A stretch of DNA of 64,000 nucleotides, taken from positions 1-64,000 of the forward strand of contig QBVC01000033.1 in the NCBI GenBank assembly GCA_003058495.1, given 5' to 3'. Both the position numbers and the translations under genes were made by a program. Positions 37,239 through 45,805 of this stretch are shown piece after piece. Origin of the DNA: a gamma proteobacterium symbiont of Ctena orbiculata (GTDB taxonomy: Bacteria; Pseudomonadota; Gammaproteobacteria; Chromatiales; Chromatiaceae). A model generated the notes under the pieces. That model saw only the letters and a list, made by a program, of their open reading frames with translations. It was not told the origin of the DNA and searched no databases. The stretch's first letter is position 1. Every line of letters starts with the position of its first letter.

Positions 37239-37682
37239 ATGACTGCTCAAACTGAATCACCTCAGACTGCAACTGCCGTCGATCCTAATGAACTCGCCCA
37301 TGAATTGGAGCAGCTTTCCGAGCTCGCAACCCTGGTGCTGTCGGCCCGGGACGCGCTGTCGGACGATATCGTCTCCCGTGTCGCCCAGGCATTGAGTGAA
37401 GGGATCACCCTGCTCGATCGTCTGACCCGCAACGAGGGGCTGATGCGCCTGTTGCAGGTCCTCGACACCCCGGAGAGTCAGCATCTGCTGCTTGGCCTCT
37501 CCACGGCCCTCAGTAAGATGAGTCGTGATATCGCCATCTCTCCCCCCTCCAAGGGGGGGCTTGCCGGCGTCGTCAAGCTGGCCATGGAGCCGGGTACCCA
37601 GGAGGGATTGAGATCGCTCTCCCTGCTGGGCAAGTATTGGAGCGACAGCATGCGCGAGCTTCACCGTACCGGCGGTAACTAG
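37239..37682 (+). CDS. DUF1641 protein
   Basis: A 147-residue mostly helical protein (SELATLVLSARDALSDDIVSRVAQALSEGITLLDRLTRNEGLMRLLQVLDTPES, then GGLAGVVKLAMEPGTQEGLRSLSLLGKYWSDSMRELH). DUF1641 proteins accompany SQR and formate-dehydrogenase-like flavoproteins and are thought to be partner or membrane-recruitment subunits, though their biochemistry is not established. Genes end here; the next gene is on the minus strand. Confidence 0.8.
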   Translation: MTAQTESPQTATAVDPNELAHELEQLSELATLVLSARDALSDDIVSRVAQALSEGITLLDRLTRNEGLMRLLQVLDTPESQHLLLGLSTALSKMSRDIAISPPSKGGLAGVVKLAMEPGTQEGLRSLSLLGKYWSDSMRELHRTGGN

Positions 37683-37728
37683 CCCGACGGCGGGCGCGGC
37701 GCCGCTTGTTCGGGGAACGCAGGTTGGA

Positions 37729-38172
37729 TTAATCGATAACCAGCTTCAGCGGCTGCATCTCTTTATACATGATGATCAGCGGCTTCTTCGTGGCGAAGGT
37801 GAGGATGCGGGTGTGCGACGGATAGAAGAGGTGGCTGCAGAGAAACATATGCAGCTCCTCCCCGCCCAGCATAAACGCCTTCAGGCGCTGGATGTTCCTC
37901 GTGTCGATTTCATCATGCAGAGGGTGTTTGTATTGGTTAAACCCGAGGCTGTCGCCGGTTAGCAGGAGTTGCGGGATCTCGTCGTGGTGGCCGAGCAGTT
38001 CATGCTGGGCCTGTTTGCGCAGGGTGGAGGAGAGGATCATGCCGATTCGGTCCTCGCCGAACAGCCAGCTGATCTCACGGGTTTCATCGTAGTCGGCGGT
38101 GTGTTCGCCGAAGGCAAGGCACCAGCCCCTGTAGTAGGCGTTGTATCGTTTGACAATCCGCGAATCAGTCAT
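37729..38172 (-). CDS. Hypothetical protein, 147 residues
   Basis: Not recognised. I start at MTDSRIVKRYNAYYRGWCLAFGEH (38172); the frame is open 18 residues further upstream. Seen in the protein: an N-terminal basic/aromatic stretch, no signal peptide or membrane helix, a His-rich central part (AQHELLGHHDEIPQLLL), FMLGGEELHMFLCSHLFYPSH and a KKPLIIMYKEMQPLKLVID end. It converges on the DUF1641 gene with 46 bp between and sits 214 bp after the minus-strand SLC13 permease gene. No function is suggested. Confidence 0.6.
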   Translation of the reverse strand: MTDSRIVKRYNAYYRGWCLAFGEHTADYDETREISWLFGEDRIGMILSSTLRKQAQHELLGHHDEIPQLLLTGDSLGFNQYKHPLHDEIDTRNIQRLKAFMLGGEELHMFLCSHLFYPSHTRILTFATKKPLIIMYKEMQPLKLVID

Positions 38173-38386
38173 CGTGCGAATAGGGTGGTTGCTAAGTCCT
38201 GCATTGCCGGATGGGCGGGAATGCAAAGAGGAACAAACAACAGCAAGCTGTCTTTAGCCGGTGGTTATGCTGGTGTTCTGGTGCCGGCTCTGCGCTCGTA
38301 TCATGGCTGCTCTCCATACTACTTAAAACAGCCTATCCATACAAACCTGTCACCGCCCGCCAGGGTGGATATTTGTTGAACGGTAG

Positions 38387-40372
38387 TCAAAACAACAGGT
38401 TCATCACCAGCGTCATCACCACCAGAAAAATCAGTGTCATGATTCCCCCCGCACGCATGAAGTCGCTGACCCGGTAGCCGGCGGGACCCATGATCAGCGC
38501 GTTGACCTGGTGGGTGGGGATGAGGAAGGAGTTGGAGGTGGCGATGGCCACGGTGAGGGCGAAAACGGCCGGGTTCGCCCCGGCGCCGATGGCGATGTTG
38601 ACGGCGAGGGGGACCAGCAGCACCGTCGCCCCCACATTAGACATCACCAGGGTAAAGAAGGTGGCGAGCAGGGCGACCGCCAGCTGGATGACCCAGATCG
38701 GCATATCACCCACGACCCAGAGTACCTGTTCGGCGATCCATTTCGCGGTGCCGGTGGTCTCCACCGCCAGACCCAGGGGGATCAGCGAGGCGAGCAGAAA
38801 CACCGTCTTCCAGCTCACCGCCTCATAGGCCTCCTCTATATTGAGTACCCCGGACAGCACCATGCCCATGGCGCCGGTGAGCAGGGCGACCGAGAGACGG
38901 ATGTCGCTGAACAGCACCATGGCGAGGGCGATGGCGAAAAACAGCACTGCCCAGCCCACCTTGTGCGGGCGCAGCTCCTCATGGGGATACTCCGTGGTCA
39001 CGACGACGAAGTTCTTGTCCTTTTCAATCCTCGGCAGCACATCCCAGGGGGTGTGCACCACCAGGGTGTCACCGGCGATGAAGGGCATGTTGCGGATATC
39101 CTCCCCTTCCCGCATGGTCTCGCCGTTGCGGTGCAGGCCGATCATGGCGAGGCCGTAGGTCTTGCGCATCCACACATCCCGGGCGCTCTTGCCGATAAGC
39201 GATGAACCCGGCGGTATGACCACCTCGGCAATACCCGCCTTGCTGGTGGCGAGATCATTTGCGAAGGTGCGCAGCCTGGGACGACCCTTCAGCTTGAAGA
39301 CCTCGATGAAATGGGTCAGTGAATCGGGATCGGCGACCACCCCCAGCACCATCCCCGCCTCCAGGTCCACATCCCGGGCCAAGGCCCCCGGACCGATGCG
39401 GTTCGCCTCGCCGGATAGCTTGGTCGCGATCACCCGCACCCGGTAGGCGGTCTCGATATCATCCAGCTGTTTGCCGATCAGGCCGCTCTCATCGGTGATG
39501 ACCACCTCCGAGAGCTTATAGCGCAGCCCGTAGACATCCTGAAAATACTGCATCGGATCGGTGCCGCTGGTGCTGCTTTCGCTCTTGGTCTTGGGCAGCA
39601 CGAAGCGTCCGGCGAGGACGAAGTAGATGATCCCGGCGGCGATCAGGGCGATGCCGATGGGGGTGACGGAAAAGAGTCCCCAGGTCGCCATCTGCTGATC
39701 CGCCGGCAGGGCGCGGTTGGAGGTGAGAATCAGGTCGTTGAGCAGGATCAGCGGACTCGAGCCGACCATGGTCATGGTGCCGCCGAGGATGGCGGTAAAG
39801 CCCATCGGCATCAACAGGCGCGACATGGGGAGGCCGGCGCGGGCGGAGATCCGCGACACCACCGGCAGGAACAGCGCGGCGGCGCCGACGTTCTGCATGA
39901 ACGAGGAGATAAAGCCCACGGTGGCGGAGATGATCGGAATGATCCTGCCTTCCGTGGTGCCGCCGACCTTGAGGATGAAGGAGGCGACGCTGTTCATGAT
40001 CCCGGTCCTGTCTAGGCCGGCGCCGATGATCATCACGGCGATGATGGAGATGACGGCGTTAGATGAAAATCCATCGAACAGATGCCGGTTGTCGACCAGC
40101 CCCTGCTCCAGTCCCATGAAGGGTGCGAGCAGGGACGAGAGCCCCAGCAGCACCATGATACTGGCGGCCGCCACGTCGACAGCGACGACCTCGAAGGCAA
40201 ACAGGTAGATGGTCAGCATCAGGATGGCCCCCACCCAGGCGATCTCGATGGTCGGGGAAAGGGCGGCCAGGAGGAGCGCGCCGAGTAAAAAAAGTGCGCC
40301 TGCGGCAAGTTGTCCGGTTACAGGGGATTTACTGCTGCTGATCGTTGGCTGGGGGTCGTTTAACGGGGTCAT
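38387..40372 (-). CDS. SLC13/DASS-type anion transporter with RCK-C domains
   Basis: A 661-residue permease. Two sets of hydrophobic helices surround a central soluble part (residues about 265-460) with two TrkA-C-like domains, as in YfbS-type and sulfur-related SLC13 members. Transport motifs include SSFMQNVGAAALFLPVV and TSNSFLIPTHQVNALIMGPAGY. Such proteins move sulfate, di- or tricarboxylates, or other anions. It is divergent from a LysR gene, with an ATTCC-N5-GGAAT box 97 bp upstream of its start. Sulfate or an organic acid are possible substrates; nothing here decides. Confidence 0.88.
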   Translation of the reverse strand: MTPLNDPQPTISSSKSPVTGQLAAGALFLLGALLLAALSPTIEIAWVGAILMLTIYLFAFEVVAVDVAAASIMVLLGLSSLLAPFMGLEQGLVDNRHLFDGFSSNAVISIIAVMIIGAGLDRTGIMNSVASFILKVGGTTEGRIIPIISATVGFISSFMQNVGAAALFLPVVSRISARAGLPMSRLLMPMGFTAILGGTMTMVGSSPLILLNDLILTSNRALPADQQMATWGLFSVTPIGIALIAAGIIYFVLAGRFVLPKTKSESSTSGTDPMQYFQDVYGLRYKLSEVVITDESGLIGKQLDDIETAYRVRVIATKLSGEANRIGPGALARDVDLEAGMVLGVVADPDSLTHFIEVFKLKGRPRLRTFANDLATSKAGIAEVVIPPGSSLIGKSARDVWMRKTYGLAMIGLHRNGETMREGEDIRNMPFIAGDTLVVHTPWDVLPRIEKDKNFVVVTTEYPHEELRPHKVGWAVLFFAIALAMVLFSDIRLSVALLTGAMGMVLSGVLNIEEAYEAVSWKTVFLLASLIPLGLAVETTGTAKWIAEQVLWVVGDMPIWVIQLAVALLATFFTLVMSNVGATVLLVPLAVNIAIGAGANPAVFALTVAIATSNSFLIPTHQVNALIMGPAGYRVSDFMRAGGIMTLIFLVVMTLVMNLLF

Positions 40373-40468
40373 GCTGTTACTGCCTGTCTATCCTGCTCTA
40401 GGTCGATTCAGGGTTCTGCCGGGAGCCCCTTGCGGGGTGGAATCCGCATTGGGGATGCAATAACCAAC

Positions 40469-40483
40469 ATTCCGATATGGAAT
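40469..40483. promoter_or_regulatory. LysR box 1, ATTCC-N5-GGAAT
   Basis: A perfect 15-bp dyad with T-N11-A spacing, ATTCC GATAT GGAAT, in the 233-bp divergent spacer between the SLC13 gene and the LysR gene. Its identity with the second dyad at 40598-40612 suggests binding by the product of the adjacent LysR gene. Confidence 0.65.
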
Positions 40484-40594
40484 TATATTCGGATATCAAA
40501 GTGCGGCATACTGCGATTGTGGCCGGTAGATGGCCTGGAAAGCGGTGCATTCTGAATGGCCTTGGGGGTATTTTCAAATAAATAATAATGTCTT

Positions 40595-40615
40595 AATATT
40601 CCTTTATGGAATATT
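40595..40615. promoter_or_regulatory. LysR box 2 over the LysR start codon
   Basis: A 21-bp perfect inverted repeat, AATATTCC-N5-GGAATATT, whose core (40598-40612) equals box 1. The ATG of the LysR gene (40606-40608) lies inside it. Binding here would block transcription or act as a roadblock for the regulator's own gene, consistent with autorepression. Confidence 0.65.
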
Positions 40616-41505
40616 CAAATCTACCTGACCTGAAGCATCTGGCAACCCTGAGGGCGGTTGTCGAGCAGGGGGGCGTGTCGGAGGCCGCGCGCCTGCTGCA
40701 TATCGGCCAGCCGGCGGTGACCAAGCGCTTGCGGGCCCTGGATGGCTGCTACGCGGCAGGCCTGATGCAGCGACAGGGACGCACCCTGGAGCTCACGCCG
40801 GCGGGGGAGCGGGTCTACGCCTTCGCGCGCCTGGTGCTCGACCACCAGGCATCCCTGCTGGATGATCTGGATTCGCTGCGGTCGGGGCGAAACAGACTGC
40901 GCCTCGAGGTCACCTTCGCCATCGGTGAGCATCTGTTGCCGAGCCAGCTGCTGCGTTTCTCCGAATCCTATCCTGAGTACAGGATAGAGAGTCGCATGGG
41001 ATACAGCCGGCGTATTCAGCGCCGTCTCGCCACCGGACTCTCCGATCTTGCGTTGCTGGAGCAGGCGCCCGACCATCCTGAGATATTGGTGCAGAAGTGG
41101 CTGGATGACGAACTGGTGCTGGTTTGCGGCCAGGGACATGCGCTCTGGGGCAGCGGCCTGCTGCCGGTAACCGAGTTGGGCAATCTGCGCTATGTGTTGC
41201 GCGAGTCCCAGTCGTCGATGCGAATCACCCTGGACAAGGCGCTCAAGGATATAGGCATCGACCAACTGTCTGTAGCCATGGAAGTGGGATCCACCGACAC
41301 CATCGTGGAGATGCTGCAGCATGGCGGACATGTCAGTTTCCTGCCCCGCTTCGCCGTCGACGACGCACTGAGCACAGGCGCTCTCTACCACATCAAGATA
41401 CAGGGGCTGCGAATCAATCGCACCCTGTGGATTGCGAGAACCCGGTCGAACTTGAAAAACAGCGTGGCCGAAGCCTTCATCCAACTGCTGCGCGAGGGTC
41501 CATGA
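40606..41505 (+). CDS. LysR-family regulator upstream of the aor operon
   Basis: A 299-residue LTTR: DLKHLATLRAVVEQGGVSEAARLLHIGQPAVTKRLRALDG is the helix-turn-helix, LELTPAGERVYAFARLVLDHQASLLDDL the linker helix, and the rest the effector domain (EVGSTDTIVEMLQHGGHVSFLP). It is divergent from the SLC13 permease gene and lies 416 bp before aorA on the same strand. Two ATTCC-N5-GGAAT dyads in the divergent spacer probably serve it. Effector unknown. Confidence 0.9.
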   Translation: MEYSNLPDLKHLATLRAVVEQGGVSEAARLLHIGQPAVTKRLRALDGCYAAGLMQRQGRTLELTPAGERVYAFARLVLDHQASLLDDLDSLRSGRNRLRLEVTFAIGEHLLPSQLLRFSESYPEYRIESRMGYSRRIQRRLATGLSDLALLEQAPDHPEILVQKWLDDELVLVCGQGHALWGSGLLPVTELGNLRYVLRESQSSMRITLDKALKDIGIDQLSVAMEVGSTDTIVEMLQHGGHVSFLPRFAVDDALSTGALYHIKIQGLRINRTLWIARTRSNLKNSVAEAFIQLLREGP

Positions 41506-41573
41506 ATCGGGTTGGGCCTGGAAAGCCGGTCTCGGACAAGCGGGAAGGCTGAAAGCCCGACAGGGGTGCGACG

Positions 41574-41599
41574 TGTCATTTTGTCATTTCACTATGACA
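41574..41599. promoter_or_regulatory. TGTCAT repeat operator candidate before aorA
   Basis: TGTCAT occurs at 41574-41579 and again at 41582-41587, where it pairs with ATGACA at 41594-41599 over a six-base spacer. A further TGACATTTTGTTA lies next to it. This direct-plus-inverted arrangement looks like the binding site of a dimeric regulator in the 416-bp region before aorA. The regulator is not identified; it differs from the ATTCC-N5-GGAAT boxes. Confidence 0.5.
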
Positions 41600-41821
41600 T
41601 TTTGTTATTTTTTGTCCCTATTTTCCCGCTCTGATCAATGATCGATTTTTTTCAGCAAAATATTTGATCTCTAAAAATTTCCCAACTAACCTTCCATTGT
41701 GCATTCACCCTATTCCGCCGCAAATAACGGGATCGAAGCTGGGTGGTCACAGCATCTTCTACGCCAATTCGACACACCCAAAATGCCTTGGTAGCTGTTT
41801 TTACTGAGGAGGTAACCAGCT

Positions 41822-41899
41822 GTGCGGACAATCATCCAAGGTCTGTGTTACCGGGTTTGTGGTCAGATCAAGTTAACCAATAATACCTCTAAGCCTTAA
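41822..41899 (+). CDS. Candidate 25-residue leader peptide before aorA
   Basis: A short GTG-started frame (MRTIIQGLCYRVCGQIKLTN...) preceded by a strong GAGGAGGT ribosome site at about eight bases, ending 22 bp before the aorA start. Two Cys residues and no known family. GGTAAC and GTTACC in the same stretch could pair around part of it. It may be a leader peptide or an upstream ORF controlling aor expression, or chance. Weakly supported. Confidence 0.25.
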   Translation: MRTIIQGLCYRVCGQIKLTNNTSKP

Positions 41900-41921
41900 C
41901 TAAGTTGGGAAGGAGAATAAT

Positions 41922-42401
41922 ATGCTCAGGTCCCTTTTGATAGATGCGGAAAAATGTACCGGATGCGTACAATGCGAGTTGGCGTGTTCCTATGAAAACG
42001 AGGGATTGTTCAACCCTGCCAAATCGCGAATCAGGGTTTTCACATTCCACCATGAGGGACGTTTCGTTCCCTACACATGCACTCAATGCGCCGAGGCCTG
42101 GTGTATGCAGGCCTGTCCTGTCGATGCCATCACCCTGGATGGGGACACCGGCGCGAAGGTGGTCAACGCGGCCGTCTGCGTCGGCTGCAAGGTCTGCACC
42201 ATCGCCTGTCCCTTTGGCACCGTCAACTACAGCAGCGATAGCGGCAAGGTCGTCAAGTGCGATCTCTGCGCCGGCGATCCGGCCTGCGCCAAGGCCTGTC
42301 CGACGGGCGCGATCACCTATGTGGACGCGGATCAGACAGGATTTGAAAAGATGCGCGCCTGGGCGGGTAAAACCGACGCCGGCAGTGCTGCAAGTGCATA
42401 A
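41922..42401 (+). CDS. aorA: AOR electron-transfer subunit, four-cluster ferredoxin
   Basis: A 159-residue HycB/NrfC-like ferredoxin with four [4Fe-4S] motif groups: CTGCVQCELAC at 12-22, CTQCAEAWCMQACP, CVGCKVCTIACP and CDLCAGDPACAKACP. In Aromatoleum AOR the small FeS subunit AorA forms filaments linking AorB to the FAD subunit AorC. The gene is followed 17 bp later by the AOR large subunit. The ribosome site GGAAGGAG precedes the ATG. Confidence 0.87.
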   Translation: MLRSLLIDAEKCTGCVQCELACSYENEGLFNPAKSRIRVFTFHHEGRFVPYTCTQCAEAWCMQACPVDAITLDGDTGAKVVNAAVCVGCKVCTIACPFGTVNYSSDSGKVVKCDLCAGDPACAKACPTGAITYVDADQTGFEKMRAWAGKTDAGSAASA

Positions 42402-42418
42402 TCTGGAGGTAACACACT

Positions 42419-44272
42419 ATGTCATGGGCTGGAAAAATTCTTCGCGTCAATCTCACACAGGGTAGCTGCACCACCGAGGCGCTGAACCGACAATGGGCTC
42501 AGGAGTACCTCGGCCAGCGGGGACTGGCGACCAAATACCTGGTCGAAGAGATCGATCCCAAGGTCGATCCGCTGAGTCCGGAAAACAAGATGATCATGAC
42601 CACCGGACCCTTGACCGGGACCATGGCTGCGACCAGCGGCCGCTACTCGGTTGTGACCAAGGGGCCGCTCACCAACTGCGTGGCCTGTTCCAACTCCGGT
42701 GGCTTCATCGGCGCGGAGATGCGCTTCGCCGGATGGGACATGATCATCTTCGAGGGCAAATCACCCAAGCCGGTCTATCTCTACATCGTCAACGACAAGG
42801 CGGAGCTGCTCTCCGCCGAAGAGATCTGGGGAACCAGTGTCTGGCACACCGATGAGTGGCTGCATGCCAAGCACCAGGACCCGATGCTGCGTATCGCCGC
42901 CGTGGGCCGTTCGGCCGAGGCGGGCTGCCTCTATGCGGCGGTGGTCAATGATCTGCACCGGGCGGCGGGCAGGTCCGGTGTCGGCACCGTGATGGCCTCC
43001 AAGAATCTCAAGGCCGTGGCGATCCGCGGCACCAACGGGGTCGCCAACGTCAAGGATTTCGGCAAATTCATGCAGGCGGTCAATGACGGCAAAAAGGTGC
43101 TTGCAGACAATGCGGTAACCGGTCAGGGGCTGCCCACCTACGGCACCCAGGTGTTGATGAACGTGATCAACGAGATGGGCGCCCTGCCCACGCGCAACAT
43201 GCGCGAGGTGCAGTTCGAGGGGGCGAACAAGGTCTCCGGCGAGGCGATGCACGAGAGCCGTCCCTCCGATGGCAAACCCAACCTGACCACCAATGCGGGC
43301 TGCTTCGGTTGCACCATCGCCTGTGGGCGCATCTCCACCATCGACAGGGGGCACTTCTCCATCGAGAACAAACCCGAGTACTGGGGAAGTTCCGGCGGCC
43401 TGGAGTATGAGGCGGCCTGGGCCTTGGGACCGGATACCGGCGTCGATGACCTCGACGCGCTGACCTATGTGAACTTCCTCTGCAACGAGGACGGATTCGA
43501 CCCGATCTCATTCGGCGCCACCCTGGCGGCGGCCATCGAACTCTTCAAGGAGGGGGCCATCACCACCGAGCATACCGGCGGCCACGAGTTGGCGTTCGGC
43601 TCCGCGGAGAGCCTGGTCTGGGGTGCGGAGACCCTGGTCAGCGGCGAGGGCTTCGGCAAGGACCTGGGCCTGGGATCGAAGCGCCTGTGCGAGAAGTATG
43701 GCCGCCCCGAACTCTCGATGACGGTCAAGGGACAGGAGTTCCCCGCCTACGATCCGCGGGGCATCCAGGGCATGGGACTGGCCTACGCCACCTCGAATCG
43801 CGGCGCCTGCCATCTCAGGGGCTACACCGTGGCCTCCGAGATCCTCGGCATACCGGAAAAGACCGATCCCCTGGAGACGACGGGCAAGGCCGGCCTGGTG
43901 AAGGCGTTTCAGGATGCCACCGCGGCGGTGGACTCCAGCGGTCTCTGCCTCTTCACCACCTTCGCCTGGTCGCTGGAGGATATCGCGCCCCAGGTCGACG
44001 GCGCCTGCGAAGGCGACTGGAGCGCGGAGCGCCTGGCGGAACTGGGCGAACGCATATGGAACATGGAACGGGACTTCAATCTCCGCGCCGGCCTCACCGC
44101 CGCGGACGACACCCTGCCCAAGCGCCTGCTCAAGGAGGCCGCGAAGACCGGCCCCGCCGAGGGTCGTGTCAACGACCTCGACAAGATGCTGCCGGAGTAT
44201 TACGAACTGCGCGGCTGGTCGGCGGAGGGTGTGCCCACCGATGAGACCCGCCAACGCCTCGGTCTGAGCTGA
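42419..44272 (+). CDS. aorB: Tungsten/molybdenum aldehyde:ferredoxin oxidoreductase, large subunit
   Basis: A 617-residue AOR-family protein. The N-terminal domain begins MSWAGKILRVNLTQGS, with GQRGLATKYLVEE and TGPLTGTMAATSGRYSVVTKGPLT contacting the pterins. The proximal-cluster cysteines are CFGCTIAC (295, 298, 302) and the later Cys in NRGACHLRGY. It would oxidise aldehydes to acids, or the reverse reaction at low potential, with a bis-pyranopterin metal. Its aorA-aorB-aorC neighbours match the heterotrimeric AOR of Aromatoleum. Substrate not evident. Confidence 0.9.
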   Translation: MSWAGKILRVNLTQGSCTTEALNRQWAQEYLGQRGLATKYLVEEIDPKVDPLSPENKMIMTTGPLTGTMAATSGRYSVVTKGPLTNCVACSNSGGFIGAEMRFAGWDMIIFEGKSPKPVYLYIVNDKAELLSAEEIWGTSVWHTDEWLHAKHQDPMLRIAAVGRSAEAGCLYAAVVNDLHRAAGRSGVGTVMASKNLKAVAIRGTNGVANVKDFGKFMQAVNDGKKVLADNAVTGQGLPTYGTQVLMNVINEMGALPTRNMREVQFEGANKVSGEAMHESRPSDGKPNLTTNAGCFGCTIACGRISTIDRGHFSIENKPEYWGSSGGLEYEAAWALGPDTGVDDLDALTYVNFLCNEDGFDPISFGATLAAAIELFKEGAITTEHTGGHELAFGSAESLVWGAETLVSGEGFGKDLGLGSKRLCEKYGRPELSMTVKGQEFPAYDPRGIQGMGLAYATSNRGACHLRGYTVASEILGIPEKTDPLETTGKAGLVKAFQDATAAVDSSGLCLFTTFAWSLEDIAPQVDGACEGDWSAERLAELGERIWNMERDFNLRAGLTAADDTLPKRLLKEAAKTGPAEGRVNDLDKMLPEYYELRGWSAEGVPTDETRQRLGLS

Positions 44273-44291
44273 CACGGCAGGGAGATGGCAG

Positions 44292-45539
44292 ATGCACTAC
44301 ATCGTAATCGGCGCCGGCCCCGCCGGCGTAACGGCCTGTGAGACCCTGCGTGACCTGGACCCCGCCGCTCAAATCACTTTGATCGGCGGGGAGCCGGAGC
44401 CGCCCTATTCACGGATGGCGATCCCCTACCTGCTGGTGGAGCAGATCGACGAAAGCGGCACCTACCTGCGAAAGCGCACGGGACACTATGAAGACAAGGG
44501 CATTGAGCATATCAGGATGCAGGTGACCCGGGTGGATCCTGAGCAGCGCAGCGTCACCCTGGCCGACGGCAACAGCCTCAACTACGATCGACTCCTGATC
44601 GCCTCCGGCGCGACGCCGTTGAAGCCGCCGATTCCGGGCATCGATCTGGACGGCATCCACAACTGCTGGACCCTGGAGGACGCACGGGCCATCGTGGAGC
44701 GGGCCAAGCCGGGATCTCCCGTGGTGCTGATCGGCGCGGGATTCATCGGCTGTATCATTCTCGAGTCGCTGGTCGAGCGTGATGTGAAGCTTACCGTGGT
44801 GGAGAAGGGGGACAGGATGGTTCCCCGCATGATGGATAACATCGCCGGCAACCTGCTGAAGAGCTGGTGCGAGAACAGGGGCGTGCGCATCCTCACCAGC
44901 AGCGGGGTCGTCGGCTTCACCGAGCTGGGCAGCGGCCTGAGCGTCAACCTGGACAGCGGCGAGAGCCTCACCGCCGATCTGGTGATCACCGCGATGGGTG
45001 TCCGCGCCAATATCGACTTTCTCGCAGGATCGGGAATCGACACCGATCAGGGTGTCCTGGTCAACGACTACCTGGAGACCAATCGGGAGGATATCTTTGC
45101 CGCCGGGGACGTTGCCCAGGGACGCGATTTCTCCAGCGGCATGGACATGGTGCAGGCGATTCAGCCCACCTCGGTGGAACATGGCCGGATCGCCGCATTC
45201 AATATGGTCAGGGACGGGTCGATTCGCCACCAGGGCAGTCTGAACATGAATGTCCTCGATACCCTGGGGCTGATCTCGAGCTCCTTCGGCCTGTGGATGG
45301 GTGTCGACGGCGGTGATCAGGCGACCCTGCTGGACGAGGATGAATTCCGCTACCTGCAGCTGCAGTTCGACGGCGACTACCTGATCGGCGCCAGCAGTCT
45401 CGGGCATACCCAGCATATCGGTGTGCTCCGGGGTCTGATCCGGAGTCGTGTCCCCCTGGGCGAGTGGAAGGAGCGGTTGATGAGGGACCCGACGCGTTTG
45501 ATGGAGGCCTATCTCGGTTCCGTGCAAGGTGCAAGTTAA
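44292..45539 (+). CDS. aorC: AOR FAD/NAD-binding subunit
   Basis: A 415-residue flavoprotein of the rubredoxin/ferredoxin-NAD(P)H reductase class. FAD motif VIGAGPAGVTACETLR (4-19), ASGATPLKPPIPG, NAD motif VVLIGAGFIGCIILESL (about 149-165) and IFAAGDVAQGRD. As in Aromatoleum AorC, it would pass electrons to NAD+. It lies 19 bp after aorB and overlaps the next gene by 11 bp. Some relatives in this family are nitrite-reductase-like or CoA-disulfide reductases, but the operon fits AOR. Confidence 0.86.
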   Translation: MHYIVIGAGPAGVTACETLRDLDPAAQITLIGGEPEPPYSRMAIPYLLVEQIDESGTYLRKRTGHYEDKGIEHIRMQVTRVDPEQRSVTLADGNSLNYDRLLIASGATPLKPPIPGIDLDGIHNCWTLEDARAIVERAKPGSPVVLIGAGFIGCIILESLVERDVKLTVVEKGDRMVPRMMDNIAGNLLKSWCENRGVRILTSSGVVGFTELGSGLSVNLDSGESLTADLVITAMGVRANIDFLAGSGIDTDQGVLVNDYLETNREDIFAAGDVAQGRDFSSGMDMVQAIQPTSVEHGRIAAFNMVRDGSIRHQGSLNMNVLDTLGLISSSFGLWMGVDGGDQATLLDEDEFRYLQLQFDGDYLIGASSLGHTQHIGVLRGLIRSRVPLGEWKERLMRDPTRLMEAYLGSVQGAS

Positions 45540-45780
45540 ATTCAAACTCTATGCGAGCCTGATGGCCTACCTTCCCCCTGGCGCCAGCGACAACGCGGTC
45601 AGCGTCAGGCTGGACGAAGGTGCGACCATCTTTGACCTGATGGATAGCCACCAGGTACCAAGGGAACAGGCCCACCTGGTTGTCTGCAACGGCCTCTTCG
45701 TTCCGCCCTCCCAGCGAGAGGGCTACCGGTTGCAGGACGGGGATGTGGTCGCGCTCTGGCCGCCAGTCGCTGGCGGCTAG
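45529..45780 (+). CDS. MoaD/ThiS-like sulfur carrier of the aor operon
   Basis: An 83-residue ubiquitin-like protein ending in the diglycine needed for thiocarboxylation (PPVAGG). The start is a GTG inside aorC (MQVKFKLYASLMAYLPPG). The central DGDVVALWPPVAGG is typical of MoaD. In the operon it likely supplies sulfur for assembly of the tungsto- or molybdopterin of this AOR rather than serving general Moco synthesis, as for AorD in other species. Confidence 0.85.
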   Translation: MQVKFKLYASLMAYLPPGASDNAVSVRLDEGATIFDLMDSHQVPREQAHLVVCNGLFVPPSQREGYRLQDGDVVALWPPVAGG

Positions 45781-45805
45781 GGCCGCAGGCCAGAGGTGAC
45801 TGTTT

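Noticed and set aside
23684-38172. Carbonyl sulfide hydrolase expected beside thiocyanate hydrolase
   Set aside because: No beta-carbonic-anhydrase-like protein with its Cys-His-Cys zinc site was found among the frames.
41506-41921. Molybdenum/tungsten cofactor riboswitch before aorA
   Set aside because: I could not find the expected conserved helices; only TGTCAT repeats and a weak GGTAAC/GTTACC pairing.
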